NCBI GenBank assembly: GCA_006226375.1
Contig: SBHC01000071.1
Location: forward strand, 1-64,000
Direction of reading: 5' to 3'
DNA: 64,000 nucleotides
Source: Deltaproteobacteria bacterium
Lineage (GTDB): Bacteria; Myxococcota_C; UBA6777
A program made the position numbers and the translations under genes. Positions 43,226 to 51,897 of this stretch are shown one piece after another. Position 1 is the stretch's first letter. Each line of letters opens with the position of its first letter. Below the pieces are notes generated by a model. The model was not told the origin of the DNA. It was given only the letters and a program-made list of their open reading frames with translations, and searched no databases.

Positions 43226-43882
43226 ATGGACTTTGTTGTTTCTGCCATTCATTGCGTTCGCTCTGTAGAGGAAGCTTCCTCGTTCTTTCTTAAGCAGCTT
43301 GGGTTTGAGCAGGTTGTTTCTGATGAAGACAGTGTTACGGTCTCCAATGGATCCGTTCAGGTTCGTCTCGTCTCTTCGGAAACACCGGAGCATACGATGA
43401 CACTGGAAGTTCGAACCAAGAGGTTGGAGAGAGCTCGTCAACGATGGCTCTCTGTTCCTGAGGTTCAGTCGGTCTCGGAGGTTCAGATCGTTCGGGAGAA
43501 TCGGCACGAAGTACTTGTGCAAGCCCCTCACTCTGTGAACATTCTCTTGGTCCGGCATCTCACGGAAGACGACCTGGGAGTCTTGCCCCCTCTGCCAACA
43601 CAGCTCGACTGGGAAGCCGAGGCGGACACCTACACCCGTCATATCCTTCGCTGCATCCCCATCTCTTTTCGGGAAGACGCTCGCGTCAAAATAACGGAGG
43701 CGGCGGAAGTTCGAGCTGCTGAAGAGGGCGAAATTACCGTTAATCTAGAGACAGCGTTGCGTGTGTTTGTGAAGGAGACGCCTTTTTTTCAACGGCGGGC
43801 GTTGTGGGAAGAGTATGAGCGGCTTGGCCTGGATGCACCCTTCTTCTTTGAAGAGGTTGGGGGTTATCCCGAGGAAGAATGA
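43226..43882 (+). CDS. VOC-domain / PCP_red-like fusion protein
   Basis: A 218-residue protein. Residues 1-120 resemble a vicinal-oxygen-chelate (glyoxalase) domain (VVSAIHCVRSVEEASSFFLK, LGFEQVVSDED, VNILLVRHL) with few metal ligands. Residues 130-195 look like the PCP_red domain first seen in protochlorophyllide-reductase subunits and found alone in many non-phototrophs (YTRHILRCIPISFREDARVK, GEITVNLETAL). No photosynthetic genes are present, so no pigment role is implied. GGGA precedes the start at 43226; the open frame from 43142 has no ribosome site. It overlaps the ABC1 gene by ATGA. Confidence 0.75.
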   Translation: MDFVVSAIHCVRSVEEASSFFLKQLGFEQVVSDEDSVTVSNGSVQVRLVSSETPEHTMTLEVRTKRLERARQRWLSVPEVQSVSEVQIVRENRHEVLVQAPHSVNILLVRHLTEDDLGVLPPLPTQLDWEAEADTYTRHILRCIPISFREDARVKITEAAEVRAAEEGEITVNLETALRVFVKETPFFQRRALWEEYERLGLDAPFFFEEVGGYPEEE

Positions 43883-45435
43883 TGATAGGTATTGTACAAA
43901 CCTTACGTCGTTGGTGGCTTCTGCTGCGTATCGTATGGCGCAGCCGAGGCATTCGAAGAGCGACCACGGAAGAGGGAAAGCTTCGAGCGCAACAAGCGAT
44001 GGCTGCGTTGCTTGCGGATGCCCGCGGACTTCCAATGAAGGTCGGGCAGGTGTTGGCAGGTGTCGGTGGAGAGTCGCCGTTTCGCCATCTTGCAACAGGT
44101 GTTAAACCATTGCCCATGGAGAGGGTTCGCCCTCTCGTCGAAGCATCTTTAGAGCAGCCGATGGAGAGCACGTTTGCAACGTTTGAAGAGTCGGTCGCTG
44201 CTGCGTCTTTGGGCCAAGTACATCGGGCGACATTGTTGGATGGAACTCCTGTCGCGGTGAAGGTGCGTTACCCTCACATTGACGCGGCAGTTAAAGCCGA
44301 ACTTCAGCTCGCTGGGTGGGTGCCTGAGGTTGGCCCTGTCAAAACGTGGGGCTTTGATCTGAATGGCTACAAGCGAGTGTTGCATTCCACCCTTCTTGGG
44401 GAGTTAGACTACCTATCCGAAGCCCAGAGACAGTCGGACTTTCGGTCCCATGTCGAGGTGGATGGTTTGTTGGTTCCTAAGGTTTGGAAGGAGCTATGTC
44501 GGCCAGGTCTGTTGGTGCAGGAATTTGTCTCTGGCGTTTTCCTTGATGATGTCAAAGAGTGGTCACACAAAGAGCGGCTGAAAGTGGCACGTACGCTTTT
44601 GGTTACACTGTTTCAATCCCTGTTTGTGTACGGTGAAGTGCATGGCGATCCTCACCAAGGAAACGCTCTGTACTTTCGGAGGGAAGACGGTGAGCCTGTG
44701 ATGGCGCTGCTCGATTACGGCTGCACCATCCCCATCGCTCGGGAGCGTCGCCTCGCGTTGCTCCATTTGATCGTGGCGACTCTCGAAGGAAGAGACACCC
44801 AGCCCTTGTCTTGTTTTGGGGTGTTAGGCTTTGACATGCACAAGCTCTTCTACATCAAAGACAAACTCCCCGCGCTTTGTCGCATCTTGTTTCAACCTTT
44901 TCTTCAGCCTCGGGCCTTTGCGCTGGAAGACTGGAAGTTGGGCGCCTCCATCCAAGAGCTTTTGGGGGAGCAGAAGTGGTGGTTTCGATCGGCCGGCCCT
45001 CCCGAGTTGTTTCTCTTGATGCGGGCGTTTCAAGGGCTTGTTCTGCAAATGGAGGCCCTTGATGTACGCTTGCCCTGGTGGCCGTTTGTCAAACGGACAG
45101 TGGGGGAGAGCCTCTTGGACGAAGCTCGCTCTTGGACTTGCCCGCCTCTTCCGCCGGAGTTCGCGGGGCAGGCTCCTTCCATGAAGACCATCGCACACTC
45201 TCTTCATGTGCGGGTGAAAACAGACGGCGTGGTGACGGTGTCGATGGACTTCCCCTCCGAAGCAGCCGCAGAGTTGGAGCGCATCATCCCCGACGAGGTC
45301 CTTCATCGCATAGAGTCCTTGGAGGATGTCAGCGTTCTGGAGATGGTGGAAAAGGTCAAAGCCACCGACTTTGCCCCGCAAGACTTGTTTGCCTGGGAAG
45401 ATGGCTCCAAGCAATATCGTGTTTGGCTTGCTTGA
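43879..45435 (+). CDS. ABC1/UbiB-type atypical kinase
   Basis: A 518-residue member of the ABC1/UbiB/COQ8 family, which supports isoprenoid-quinone biosynthesis or lipid homeostasis by an ATPase-type activity. The family marks are present: MKVGQ (KxGQ), AAASLGQVHRATLLDGTPVA with VKVRYP carrying the Lys, ELDYLSEAQ, HGDPHQGN (catalytic Asp and Asn), and LLDYGCT in place of DFG. N-terminal hydrophobic residues may tether it to the membrane. About 200 C-terminal residues after the kinase domain are less conserved. The start overlaps the VOC-PCP_red gene by ATGA, so they form an operon; the two products probably work together. Confidence 0.92.
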   Translation: MMIGIVQTLRRWWLLLRIVWRSRGIRRATTEEGKLRAQQAMAALLADARGLPMKVGQVLAGVGGESPFRHLATGVKPLPMERVRPLVEASLEQPMESTFATFEESVAAASLGQVHRATLLDGTPVAVKVRYPHIDAAVKAELQLAGWVPEVGPVKTWGFDLNGYKRVLHSTLLGELDYLSEAQRQSDFRSHVEVDGLLVPKVWKELCRPGLLVQEFVSGVFLDDVKEWSHKERLKVARTLLVTLFQSLFVYGEVHGDPHQGNALYFRREDGEPVMALLDYGCTIPIARERRLALLHLIVATLEGRDTQPLSCFGVLGFDMHKLFYIKDKLPALCRILFQPFLQPRAFALEDWKLGASIQELLGEQKWWFRSAGPPELFLLMRAFQGLVLQMEALDVRLPWWPFVKRTVGESLLDEARSWTCPPLPPEFAGQAPSMKTIAHSLHVRVKTDGVVTVSMDFPSEAAAELERIIPDEVLHRIESLEDVSVLEMVEKVKATDFAPQDLFAWEDGSKQYRVWLA

Positions 45436-45555
45436 GGGTCCAACACATCCGTTTGAGAAGGACAAACCTCCCTTGTCTACGAGGTTAAGTTCGTGTACAA
45501 CATCAGAGTTGATCTGTACGATTTTAAGGTATACAGAACATAGGAGAGCGTTTGG

Positions 45556-46869
45556 ATGAGCGAGCGTCATTGGGCCACCATCACTGTCTCTAGCCGGAAT
45601 CTTTTGGCAGAGCTACGTCAACAAGATTTTGAACTTTTGCGTAGCACTGTGCGTTCGTTGGGGCCGGAACGTTGGAGCGTTGACGCTCTGCTATCACGGG
45701 AACAGATCGAGCAGCTCACGGGTCAGGGGCACCGTGTGTTTGTGAAGCGCGCGATGGTGGAGACTCTGGCACGTACGACCCAAGACATTCAGGTCAACAT
45801 CGCTTCTCTCGATGACATCCCCTCGGATGGCTACCTCTCTGTAGCAGCTATCGAACAAGCTATCGATTTGCTCGTCGAGAAGTATCCTTCTCTGTGCCAA
45901 ATTGATAAGCTCCCCCACGCTACGCACGAGCAGCGAAAGTCTCGGTACCTTCGAGTCGGTTCCAAATCTGGCGGTGGGCCCAAGCCTGCTTGGCTGCTGC
46001 TTGGCGGCGCACACGCTCGTGAACTTGTTAACCCAGACCTTTTGCTTTTCTTTGTCCACTCGTTGTGCAAGGCTTACACCACAGGGGAAGACCTCGTGTT
46101 GGGTGCGCAGCGATACGACGCCGCCTCCATCCAACGACTTCTGAACGAGATGGAGTTGTTGGTGTTCCCTCTTGTTAATCCCGATGGGCGGGCCTATGTG
46201 CTCAATGGGAACACCATGTGGCGAAAGAACCGGAATCCCAACCCCGGTATGTTCTGTGAAGGGGTCGACATCAACCGAAACTTTGGGTTCCTTTGGTCCA
46301 GTGGCATTGGAACAAGCGATAACTCTTGCTCTGATGTGTTCCGTGGAACGGAGGCGTTCTCGGAGCCTGAAACCCAGAACGTTCGGCACCTCATCCAGGA
46401 CAACCCACAGCTTCAATGTGTGGTGGATGTCCACTCCTATTCGGAGTTGATCATGTACCCTTGGGGTGATGACGACAGCCAAGACCACCAGGAAGACATG
46501 AACTTTCACAACCCTGCTTACGATGGGAAGCGCGGTGTTCTGGGCGATACAGCATATAGGGAGTACCTCTCGAAGGAAGACCTGGAATGGTATCTTCGTG
46601 TTGGACGACAGGTTCAAACCGGGATTGAAGCTGTTCGTGGGCGAGTCTACACGCTTGGACCTTCTGCTGATCTGTATCCCACCACAGGAACTGCTGGAGA
46701 TTACCCTTACGCTCACGGCATTGAGAGTGGACGCGACAAGCCCCTCTACTCGCTCACCATTGAAACAGGTCGCGAGTTTCAGCCGCCTCTGGACGAAGCA
46801 AGACAAATTATTTTGGAGGTGTCATCCGGTCTCGCAGCGATGGGACTTGCCCTCTTGTCCTCTTCGTAA
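45556..46869 (+). CDS. M14 zinc carboxypeptidase
   Basis: A 437-residue M14 metallocarboxypeptidase. Zinc ligands are His153 and Glu156 (GGAHARELVN) and His293 (VDVHSYSEL); Arg241 (VDINRNFGF) binds the substrate carboxylate; the catalytic Glu is 403 (SLTIETGREF). The catalytic domain spans about 95-430 after a 90-residue N-terminal region that could be a propeptide-like domain. No signal peptide is seen, so it may be intracellular or exported by another route. GGAGAGCG lies seven bases before the ATG. It ends 44 bases from the convergent SDR gene. Confidence 0.95.
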   Translation: MSERHWATITVSSRNLLAELRQQDFELLRSTVRSLGPERWSVDALLSREQIEQLTGQGHRVFVKRAMVETLARTTQDIQVNIASLDDIPSDGYLSVAAIEQAIDLLVEKYPSLCQIDKLPHATHEQRKSRYLRVGSKSGGGPKPAWLLLGGAHARELVNPDLLLFFVHSLCKAYTTGEDLVLGAQRYDAASIQRLLNEMELLVFPLVNPDGRAYVLNGNTMWRKNRNPNPGMFCEGVDINRNFGFLWSSGIGTSDNSCSDVFRGTEAFSEPETQNVRHLIQDNPQLQCVVDVHSYSELIMYPWGDDDSQDHQEDMNFHNPAYDGKRGVLGDTAYREYLSKEDLEWYLRVGRQVQTGIEAVRGRVYTLGPSADLYPTTGTAGDYPYAHGIESGRDKPLYSLTIETGREFQPPLDEARQIILEVSSGLAAMGLALLSSS

Positions 46870-46912
46870 AGCATGGGGCGGGGCTTGCTGGCAGGGTGGA
46901 GTGGCTCAACAA

Positions 46913-47776
46913 TCAGGCGGGCTTGTTCTGGTTTTGAGATGCTGAAGAAGACTCTGGAAGAAGGCGCGTCGCGCGCATCCTTTTGGTGATGATTCCTGCG
47001 ACGAATCGGGAAAATCCGGGGCTCAATCGTGTTAACCACCATCCCAAGGTCGCGGAGATGGGCATGGTGATGATGGCTTTGTTGCGCCGGACTCCTCGCA
47101 AGATAATCTGGGCGCACTTCTCGGCTGAGATCTTCGGCAAGCCTTTCACGATTTTGTCGGTGCCTTCTTTGGACAAGTTGACACCCGGTGTGTCGGTTAA
47201 CATGGGGGTTTGGATAAAACCAGGGCAGACCACGCTGACTTTGACCCCCAGCGCTCGGGCTTCTACACGCAGAGAGGTTGAGAGTCCAACGACAGCGTGC
47301 TTGGAGGCACAGTAGGGTACGCCATAGCTGGCGGGAGTTAGGCCTGCGAGACTGGCAACGTTGATGATGTGTCCCGAGCCTTGCTTGACCATCACTTGGT
47401 ACGCTGCATGTACACCATGAACAACACCCCGGACGTTGATGTCGAGGGTTCGGTTCCAGTCGTTTAATGTGAGATCCCGAACCTCTCCTGAGACACCAAC
47501 GCCTGCATTGTTAAACATCAAGTCCAGTCGTCCGTGGGTTGCAACGGTTGTATCGATCAGGTCTTGTACGGCCTGGGGATTCGTTACATTCAATTCTGCG
47601 AAGGATGCGTTCCCTCCTGCGTTGGACAGCTCTTGTACAACCCGTTGTCCGGCTTCCACTTGAATGTCTGCGATGATGACGGTGGCCCCTTGAGCACACA
47701 GGCCATGTGCGAGGGCTTTCCCTATGCCGGATGAACCCCCTGTGACGATCGCGATTTGCCCTTGAAATGTTCCCAT
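46913..47776 (-). CDS. Short-chain dehydrogenase/reductase
   Basis: A 287-residue classical SDR. The NAD(P)-binding TGGSSGIG is at about residue 12, NNAG at about 90, catalytic Ser in NVASLAG, and YCASK for the Tyr/Lys pair. The C-terminal 45 residues beyond the core carry a hydrophobic stretch (ISATLGWWLTRLSPGFSRFV), a feature of SDRs that touch the membrane or lipids. The substrate is unknown. AGGAAAGC precedes the ATG. Its start lies within the end of the small membrane-protein frame at 47722-48135, suggesting an operon with that gene if real. Confidence 0.94.
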   Translation of the reverse strand: MGTFQGQIAIVTGGSSGIGKALAHGLCAQGATVIIADIQVEAGQRVVQELSNAGGNASFAELNVTNPQAVQDLIDTTVATHGRLDLMFNNAGVGVSGEVRDLTLNDWNRTLDINVRGVVHGVHAAYQVMVKQGSGHIINVASLAGLTPASYGVPYCASKHAVVGLSTSLRVEARALGVKVSVVCPGFIQTPMLTDTPGVNLSKEGTDKIVKGLPKISAEKCAQIILRGVRRNKAIITMPISATLGWWLTRLSPGFSRFVAGIITKRMRATRLLPESSSASQNQNKPA

Positions 47777-48135
47777 GCTTTCCTCCCAGCCTTGAGCGTT
47801 GTTGGAGAGACACTACTGGGATTGTCGAAGAACAGCAAGCTGGAAGGTAAAGAGGTCACGTACTTTAGCGGGTGGGTGGGGCTCTTTGAGGGGTTGTTGT
47901 CTTTTGGGGTTTGGGAAGGCAGAAGACTGGCAGGTGGGGAGTTGGCCTCTGAGGACCCAAAGGTCCCCAAAAGACGGCCTGCAAACCACGCAAGCACCGC
48001 GAGAAAGGCGGCGGCTTGGAGGAGGTGGTAGGGCAGGGCGACGGAGCGTATCGCTGGATCACTCGCTGGGACTGGAGCTACTGCATCAGAACCTTGCGTT
48101 TTGTCTGCTTGAACATTCGAAGACCAAACCTCCAT
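47722..48135 (-). CDS. Possible small single-span membrane protein
   Basis: A 137-codon frame that begins 50 bases downstream of the 94-residue gene and overlaps the SDR start by 55 bases. It has one membrane segment (LLQAAAFLAVLAWFAGRLLG), flanked by Pro/Ser-rich tails. The ribosome site (AAGTGG) is poor and overlap of this size is unusual, so the frame might be non-coding beyond about 47800. I keep it because of the clear membrane segment and the otherwise empty 400-base gap. Confidence 0.45.
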   Translation of the reverse strand: MEVWSSNVQADKTQGSDAVAPVPASDPAIRSVALPYHLLQAAAFLAVLAWFAGRLLGTFGSSEANSPPASLLPSQTPKDNNPSKSPTHPLKYVTSLPSSLLFFDNPSSVSPTTLKAGRKAWEHFKGKSRSSQGVHPA

Positions 48136-48185
48136 TCCACTTCGTAGCGCGTTGGCTACGTCAAATCTCAACGTTGCGAGTCCCC

Positions 48186-48470
48186 TTATCTCGCTTCGGA
48201 CAATACGGATCCGGCGACGGGTTCGTCGGTGGACTCCTCCAATGGAAGCGGCTTGCGAGGAGCCAGCCCTCGTCCGATTAACTCATACACAGCAAAGCTG
48301 ACGCCTGAAACCATAACCCCTCCAAACGTCACCATCTCTGTAACAAGGACGGGGTCTTCTTTACTCCAACTCCAAAACAAGAGAAGGGCTGAGCCTACCC
48401 CAATGATGGTTGCAAACAGAGCGACTTGTACCTTGGTTTTTAGCTTCTTCCATACAAACATGCGTTTCAT
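48186..48470 (-). CDS. Small membrane protein with two predicted spans
   Basis: A 94-residue protein with a basic N-terminus and two hydrophobic helices (VQVALFATIIGVGSALLLFW and TFGGVMVSGVSFAVYELIG), separated by an acidic loop, and a cytosolic acidic tail. GGGAGGAACC precedes the ATG. I do not recognise the family. It is followed by the weak membrane-protein frame and then the SDR gene on the same strand. Confidence 0.75.
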   Translation of the reverse strand: MKRMFVWKKLKTKVQVALFATIIGVGSALLLFWSWSKEDPVLVTEMVTFGGVMVSGVSFAVYELIGRGLAPRKPLPLEESTDEPVAGSVLSEAR

Positions 48471-48512
48471 GGTTCCTCCCTCGAAAACATTGTTTTTTTC
48501 ATTGTACGAACA

Positions 48513-48546
48513 TGGGTAGCGAAAGGAGTTTGTCTTTCGCTACCCA
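48513..48546 (-). terminator. 13-bp perfect hairpin
   Basis: TGGGTAGCGAAAG / CTTTCGCTACCCA form a 13-bp stem with an 8-base loop, 74 bases past the stop of the follistatin-like gene and 43 bases before the next gene. The minus strand after it lacks a T-run (ATGTTCG), so it may be a T-less terminator or an mRNA-stabilising stem. Confidence 0.55.
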
Positions 48547-48619
48547 ATCCATGGCGCGTTCTTGAAAACGTTCAATCATACGGTTTGCCCGAAGGCTACG
48601 CGCTAGCAGGATGGGCTAG

Positions 48620-49036
48620 TTACGGGTTATCGTACGGCTGCCGTGAGTTGGACGCCGTATAACATGAAGGGTTGTTTGTTTGACCCTGACAGCACATACC
48701 GTTGGGACAAATGTAGCTTCGACACATCCACTGGCCTGGGGCGCAGATTCGCTTGTAGTGTCGTTTCACCCAGCTTTGTTTCGCCGCTTTTTTCTTCACT
48801 TTGTGCTTGGGCACACATTTCACTTTGCCCTTCTTGATCACACAGCGAGTTTTGGGCGGACATTGAATCTTCGCGCAAGGGTTTTTGGTTGCCCTTTTCT
48901 TCGGCGCTTTGTCAGCTTTCTTCGCTTTCGATTTCTTTGTCTCTGGCGGATTGGCGTCTGCAAAGTTCGATGCACCAAAGCATAGAAAACTGAACAATGC
49001 AAACAACGTAATTTGTTTGGTTTGTGTGAATAACAT
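48620..49036 (-). CDS. Small secreted Cys-rich protein with follistatin-like (FOLN) module
   Basis: A 138-residue exported protein: signal peptide (ITLFALFSFLCFGASNFADA), then a Lys/Ala-rich linker (KKSKAKKADKAPKKRATK), then a module NPCAKIQCPPKTRCVIKKGK-KCVP that has the Cys spacing of the follistatin/osteonectin N-terminal (FOLN) domain, another Lys-rich linker, and a terminal Cys group (CAPGQWMCRSYICPNGMCC). The eukaryotic domain type and the basic linkers suggest binding to an acidic polymer or partner. GAAAGGAGTC precedes the ATG. A sigma-54 promoter lies just upstream, as for the pacifastin/Kazal protein. Confidence 0.85.
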   Translation of the reverse strand: MLFTQTKQITLFALFSFLCFGASNFADANPPETKKSKAKKADKAPKKRATKNPCAKIQCPPKTRCVIKKGKVKCVPKHKVKKKAAKQSWVKRHYKRICAPGQWMCRSYICPNGMCCQGQTNNPSCYTASNSRQPYDNP

Positions 49037-49371
49037 AGTTGACTCCTTTCAAGTTCCACTTTGCCATCAAGCCCATGTCTACGAGCTTTGATGTTCGCTT
49101 CTACACTCCTGCAATGACCGTTCCGGATGTTTTGAGAATGAAGTGTCTCATCGCTTCTTTGCCCGGTGGTTGCGAGAAAAAGGCGGAGGCTTCTCTCCCT
49201 CTCTGGGCGTTTTTGCCAAGCCAATGAGACTGAGAAGTGTTGCAAAGGTAGGTTTTTGAGGTGCTTGTGAGACAGGTGTGTCTCGTTGTTGCTCACGTGG
49301 TGTTGTTGAGAGTGTTCTTTTTGCAAAAAGAGAAGAAGGGAGTGGATTGGAGTGGGAGGGTTGGTGGTGTG
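49037..49371. other. Intergenic region with sigma-54 promoter
   Basis: No gene apart from the promoter at 49110-49125. A 6-bp inverted repeat (GAGACA-GGTG-TGTCTC, 49269-49284) lies about 90 bases past the stop of the methyltransferase gene. Confidence 0.4.
49110..49125 (-). promoter_or_regulatory. Sigma-54 promoter for follistatin-like gene
   Basis: The minus strand reads CGGAAC-GGTCA-TTGCA: GG-N10-GC spacing, a perfect -12 box, two changes in the -24 box. The expected start is near 49098, about 60 bases before the ATG at 49036. Confidence 0.55.
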
Positions 49372-50142
49372 TTATTTGTCAGTGCGTTCAAACATCAACA
49401 TGTAGTTGTCTTTAAGTTCTTTGAGGTTGTACTTCTTCACAAGCTTGAACCCATTGGCCAAGATCTCGGTGGTTACTTGTTTTTCATTCACCTTCACATG
49501 ATTGAGGATCCATTTGCTGGAGACGCCTGGGATGCGTTTGAAATCGACAATCACGAGCCGTCCCCCTTTGCGCAGCGCCTGGTGAAAGTCGGCCAGCATG
49601 GACTTGGCTTTGTCGAAGTGATGGTAGGTATCACATACAAAAATAAGATCCACCGAGTTTGCAGGGAGTTTGGTGGAGGTTGTAGTGCTGTGTACCACCT
49701 GCGCCTGCTTGTAGCCTTTGTCTTTGATCCGTTTGCGGAGGAACTTCACAAAGTTGGGGGAGATATCCACGGCGTAGACTTTGCCCTTGGCGCCAACCGC
49801 TTTCACAAAAGGCTCCATGAACGCGCCGCTTCCTGCGCCGACGTCTGCGAGGGCTGTGCCCGGCTTAATCTTGATGGCTGCGACGATTGCTTCCCGGTTG
49901 CGAAACACTTCTCGCTTGGGGTTTTCAAAACGCTTCTTCCAAGATTTGGGGTTCATCTTTTTGCTGACGAACCGAGCGTTGATGTCGCGATGTTTGGGAG
50001 CACTTCGCCTGGAGGTAGGCTGGGTTTTGCGCGCCTGGGGAGATTGGGCTTGGGTGGTGTTCTTTTTGCAGCCTTCAACGACAACAAAGCTTGGTACAAG
50101 AAGAAAGAATCCGAGCCAGTGTGTCCAACGGATTGTGTGCAT
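49372..50142 (-). CDS. Lipoprotein with class I SAM-methyltransferase domain
   Basis: A 256-residue protein. The N-terminus is a signal peptide ending in VVVEGCKK, a plausible lipobox. A basic linker and then a complete class I methyltransferase follow: TALADVGAGSGAF (motif I), VYAVDISPNFVKFL (motif II), SVDLIFVCDTYHHF (motif IV), LRKGGRLVIVDFKR. The location is odd, since S-adenosylmethionine is cytoplasmic. Exported methyltransferase-like proteins of this type recur in deltaproteobacterial and planctomycete annotations, so the domain may bind another ligand or the signal may be a membrane anchor. AAGGAC precedes the ATG at 50142. Confidence 0.85.
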   Translation of the reverse strand: MHTIRWTHWLGFFLLVPSFVVVEGCKKNTTQAQSPQARKTQPTSRRSAPKHRDINARFVSKKMNPKSWKKRFENPKREVFRNREAIVAAIKIKPGTALADVGAGSGAFMEPFVKAVGAKGKVYAVDISPNFVKFLRKRIKDKGYKQAQVVHSTTTSTKLPANSVDLIFVCDTYHHFDKAKSMLADFHQALRKGGRLVIVDFKRIPGVSSKWILNHVKVNEKQVTTEILANGFKLVKKYNLKELKDNYMLMFERTDK

Positions 50143-50319
50143 GTTGCGTGTCCTTCTTATGAGATGGTACATGAGCGATGACCGTGGAACATTTTGTTGG
50201 AGAAAAGTGTTCCGAAAAAGGTTACAAACATGTTTCGACTGTTCGAGTCAACCAACGTCAACATCCGGTTGCTTTGTTTCCTGGATTGCACTCTTCGTGT
50301 GTGAAATAGGGAGGGAGTG

Positions 50320-51888
50320 ATGCCGCTTCTGTTTTCCAAACCGATTCTTTCGTTGGAAGCACCCAACGCTTCCGGCTCGCTAACTCTGCATTCTCTCTTC
50401 CTCCGTTTTGGAGGGTGGGTGGGTTTGAGTTTGGTTGGGTTGTTGTGGCTCTTGTCCGGCAAACCCCGGCTCAAGCCGAAGCCTGTGTTTCAGCCCCTCA
50501 AAACGCAAACCGTCGCGGAATGGAAAACGCTAGCCAAACGCTGCGAGGCTTTGTCCGACGACTCCACCCAAGGCCTGTTTCGCGAGCTGGATTGCCTCGT
50601 GTCGATGCGTCGGACCATCACATCGTACAGTCCCAATCTGGAGATTCTTTTGCGCCAGAAATTTCGAGAGCTGTTCTCCTTGGTCCAAGCCGAGATGGAC
50701 TTTGGCGTTGCCTTGGAGCAGTGGCAGATGCTTTACCGACTTTCGGCGAAGCTTTATATCTCCAAGAACAAAGACGCTGAACGAGCCGAAATCCCCGTGT
50801 ATGTCGTGAACAGTCATCACCTTGCGTTGCCCTTTTGGATCAAGGAGGGACTGCGCCGGGATGTTGGACCTTTGTTCCACCTCGACACTCACAGCGATAT
50901 GCGTCCCATTCCCGACCCGGCAGACGTGAAGAAGGCGATCGAGGATCTTCGAAGAGGTCGAAACATTCGTGATGCTTGGCATACCATCGCTCATACCATC
51001 GATGACTGCGCGATGCCTGTCGCTGGAGCGGTGCTGTCGGGGATTTACAAAGACATTGTGTGGGGGCGGCCTTCGTGGACATTGACCCCCGACTTTCTTC
51101 GTCGCAACTTCTTCTTTGCCCTGCTCAAGAAACCTTTCCACAAAGACCGGGACAAGTTGAGCCAGTCCTCTCCGCGTCATCCTCACAGACGTCACAGCCC
51201 TCTGGCGACTGGGCAGGCCGATTGGCCAGGCTTGAACGAAGACCTCTGGGAAGGTCGCTTTCGAATGTACTCCATGGACAAACCCGCGTCGGACAATCGT
51301 TGGAACCCTGTGATGCTGGACTGGCGTTATGTGCCCCAACATCACAAACCGCTGCCACGAACCTACAAACACGTCACTCCTTTCCGCTGGAGCGTAATGC
51401 TCACGGACTTTCCGATTCAGCCTAACGGTAGGGGGAAAGGTCGCACGATCTTTCAGTCCTTGCTTAAGGCGATTCCGAAGGGTCGCTTCACGTTGGACAT
51501 CGACCTCGATTATTTCGCGAGCATCGACGCCAGTCCAAAGTTTCGCCGTGAGCGTGGAAAGCCTGTGAAGACCGACGCGGATGGATTTGCGAAGCAACGC
51601 AAGATTCTTACGGCTCGGTTGAAGCGCTTCGCCAACCTGTTGCACGCGCTACGTCGGGTTGGTCGGGTGCCTGCCCTCGTCACCATCGCAGATTCCACCA
51701 AGCTCAACTTCGCGTTGGATTCTGTGACGGAAGGACAATCCGAGTACACCCCTCAAGAGCACACCTACTTTCTGCACCAAGGGGTTCGTGATATCCTGAT
51801 CCAAGTCTACGGTAAAAAAGTTATCCCTTCTCGTTCTCGTGCTCGCAGGAAACGTCGCCTTGTTAGCCGAAGCTCTAAGACTTTGTAA
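50320..51888 (+). CDS. UPF0489-family protein with N-terminal membrane anchor
   Basis: A 522-residue protein. One N-terminal hydrophobic helix (GGWVGLSLVGLLWLLSG) suggests a membrane anchor or uncleaved signal. The rest has the UPF0489 (C5orf22-type) features: YVVNSHHLALPFW, LFHLDTHSDM, and FTLDIDLDYFA, a set of His/Asp residues reminiscent of arginase-like metal hydrolases. A basic tail ends the protein. The ATG at 50320 follows GGGAGG; an in-frame GTG precedes it. The gene is ten bases upstream of a small lipoprotein gene, likely one operon. Molecular function is not known for the family. Confidence 0.85.
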   Translation: MPLLFSKPILSLEAPNASGSLTLHSLFLRFGGWVGLSLVGLLWLLSGKPRLKPKPVFQPLKTQTVAEWKTLAKRCEALSDDSTQGLFRELDCLVSMRRTITSYSPNLEILLRQKFRELFSLVQAEMDFGVALEQWQMLYRLSAKLYISKNKDAERAEIPVYVVNSHHLALPFWIKEGLRRDVGPLFHLDTHSDMRPIPDPADVKKAIEDLRRGRNIRDAWHTIAHTIDDCAMPVAGAVLSGIYKDIVWGRPSWTLTPDFLRRNFFFALLKKPFHKDRDKLSQSSPRHPHRRHSPLATGQADWPGLNEDLWEGRFRMYSMDKPASDNRWNPVMLDWRYVPQHHKPLPRTYKHVTPFRWSVMLTDFPIQPNGRGKGRTIFQSLLKAIPKGRFTLDIDLDYFASIDASPKFRRERGKPVKTDADGFAKQRKILTARLKRFANLLHALRRVGRVPALVTIADSTKLNFALDSVTEGQSEYTPQEHTYFLHQGVRDILIQVYGKKVIPSRSRARRKRRLVSRSSKTL

Positions 51889-51897
51889 GGATCGAAC

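Noticed and set aside
43226-45435. Possible photosynthesis or chlorophyll pathway from the PCP_red-like segment
   Set aside because: No other pigment genes in the window and this domain is common in non-phototrophs.
49261-50181. 306-codon plus-strand frame opposite the methyltransferase gene
   Set aside because: Antisense to clear methyltransferase motifs; Val/Phe/His-rich shadow.
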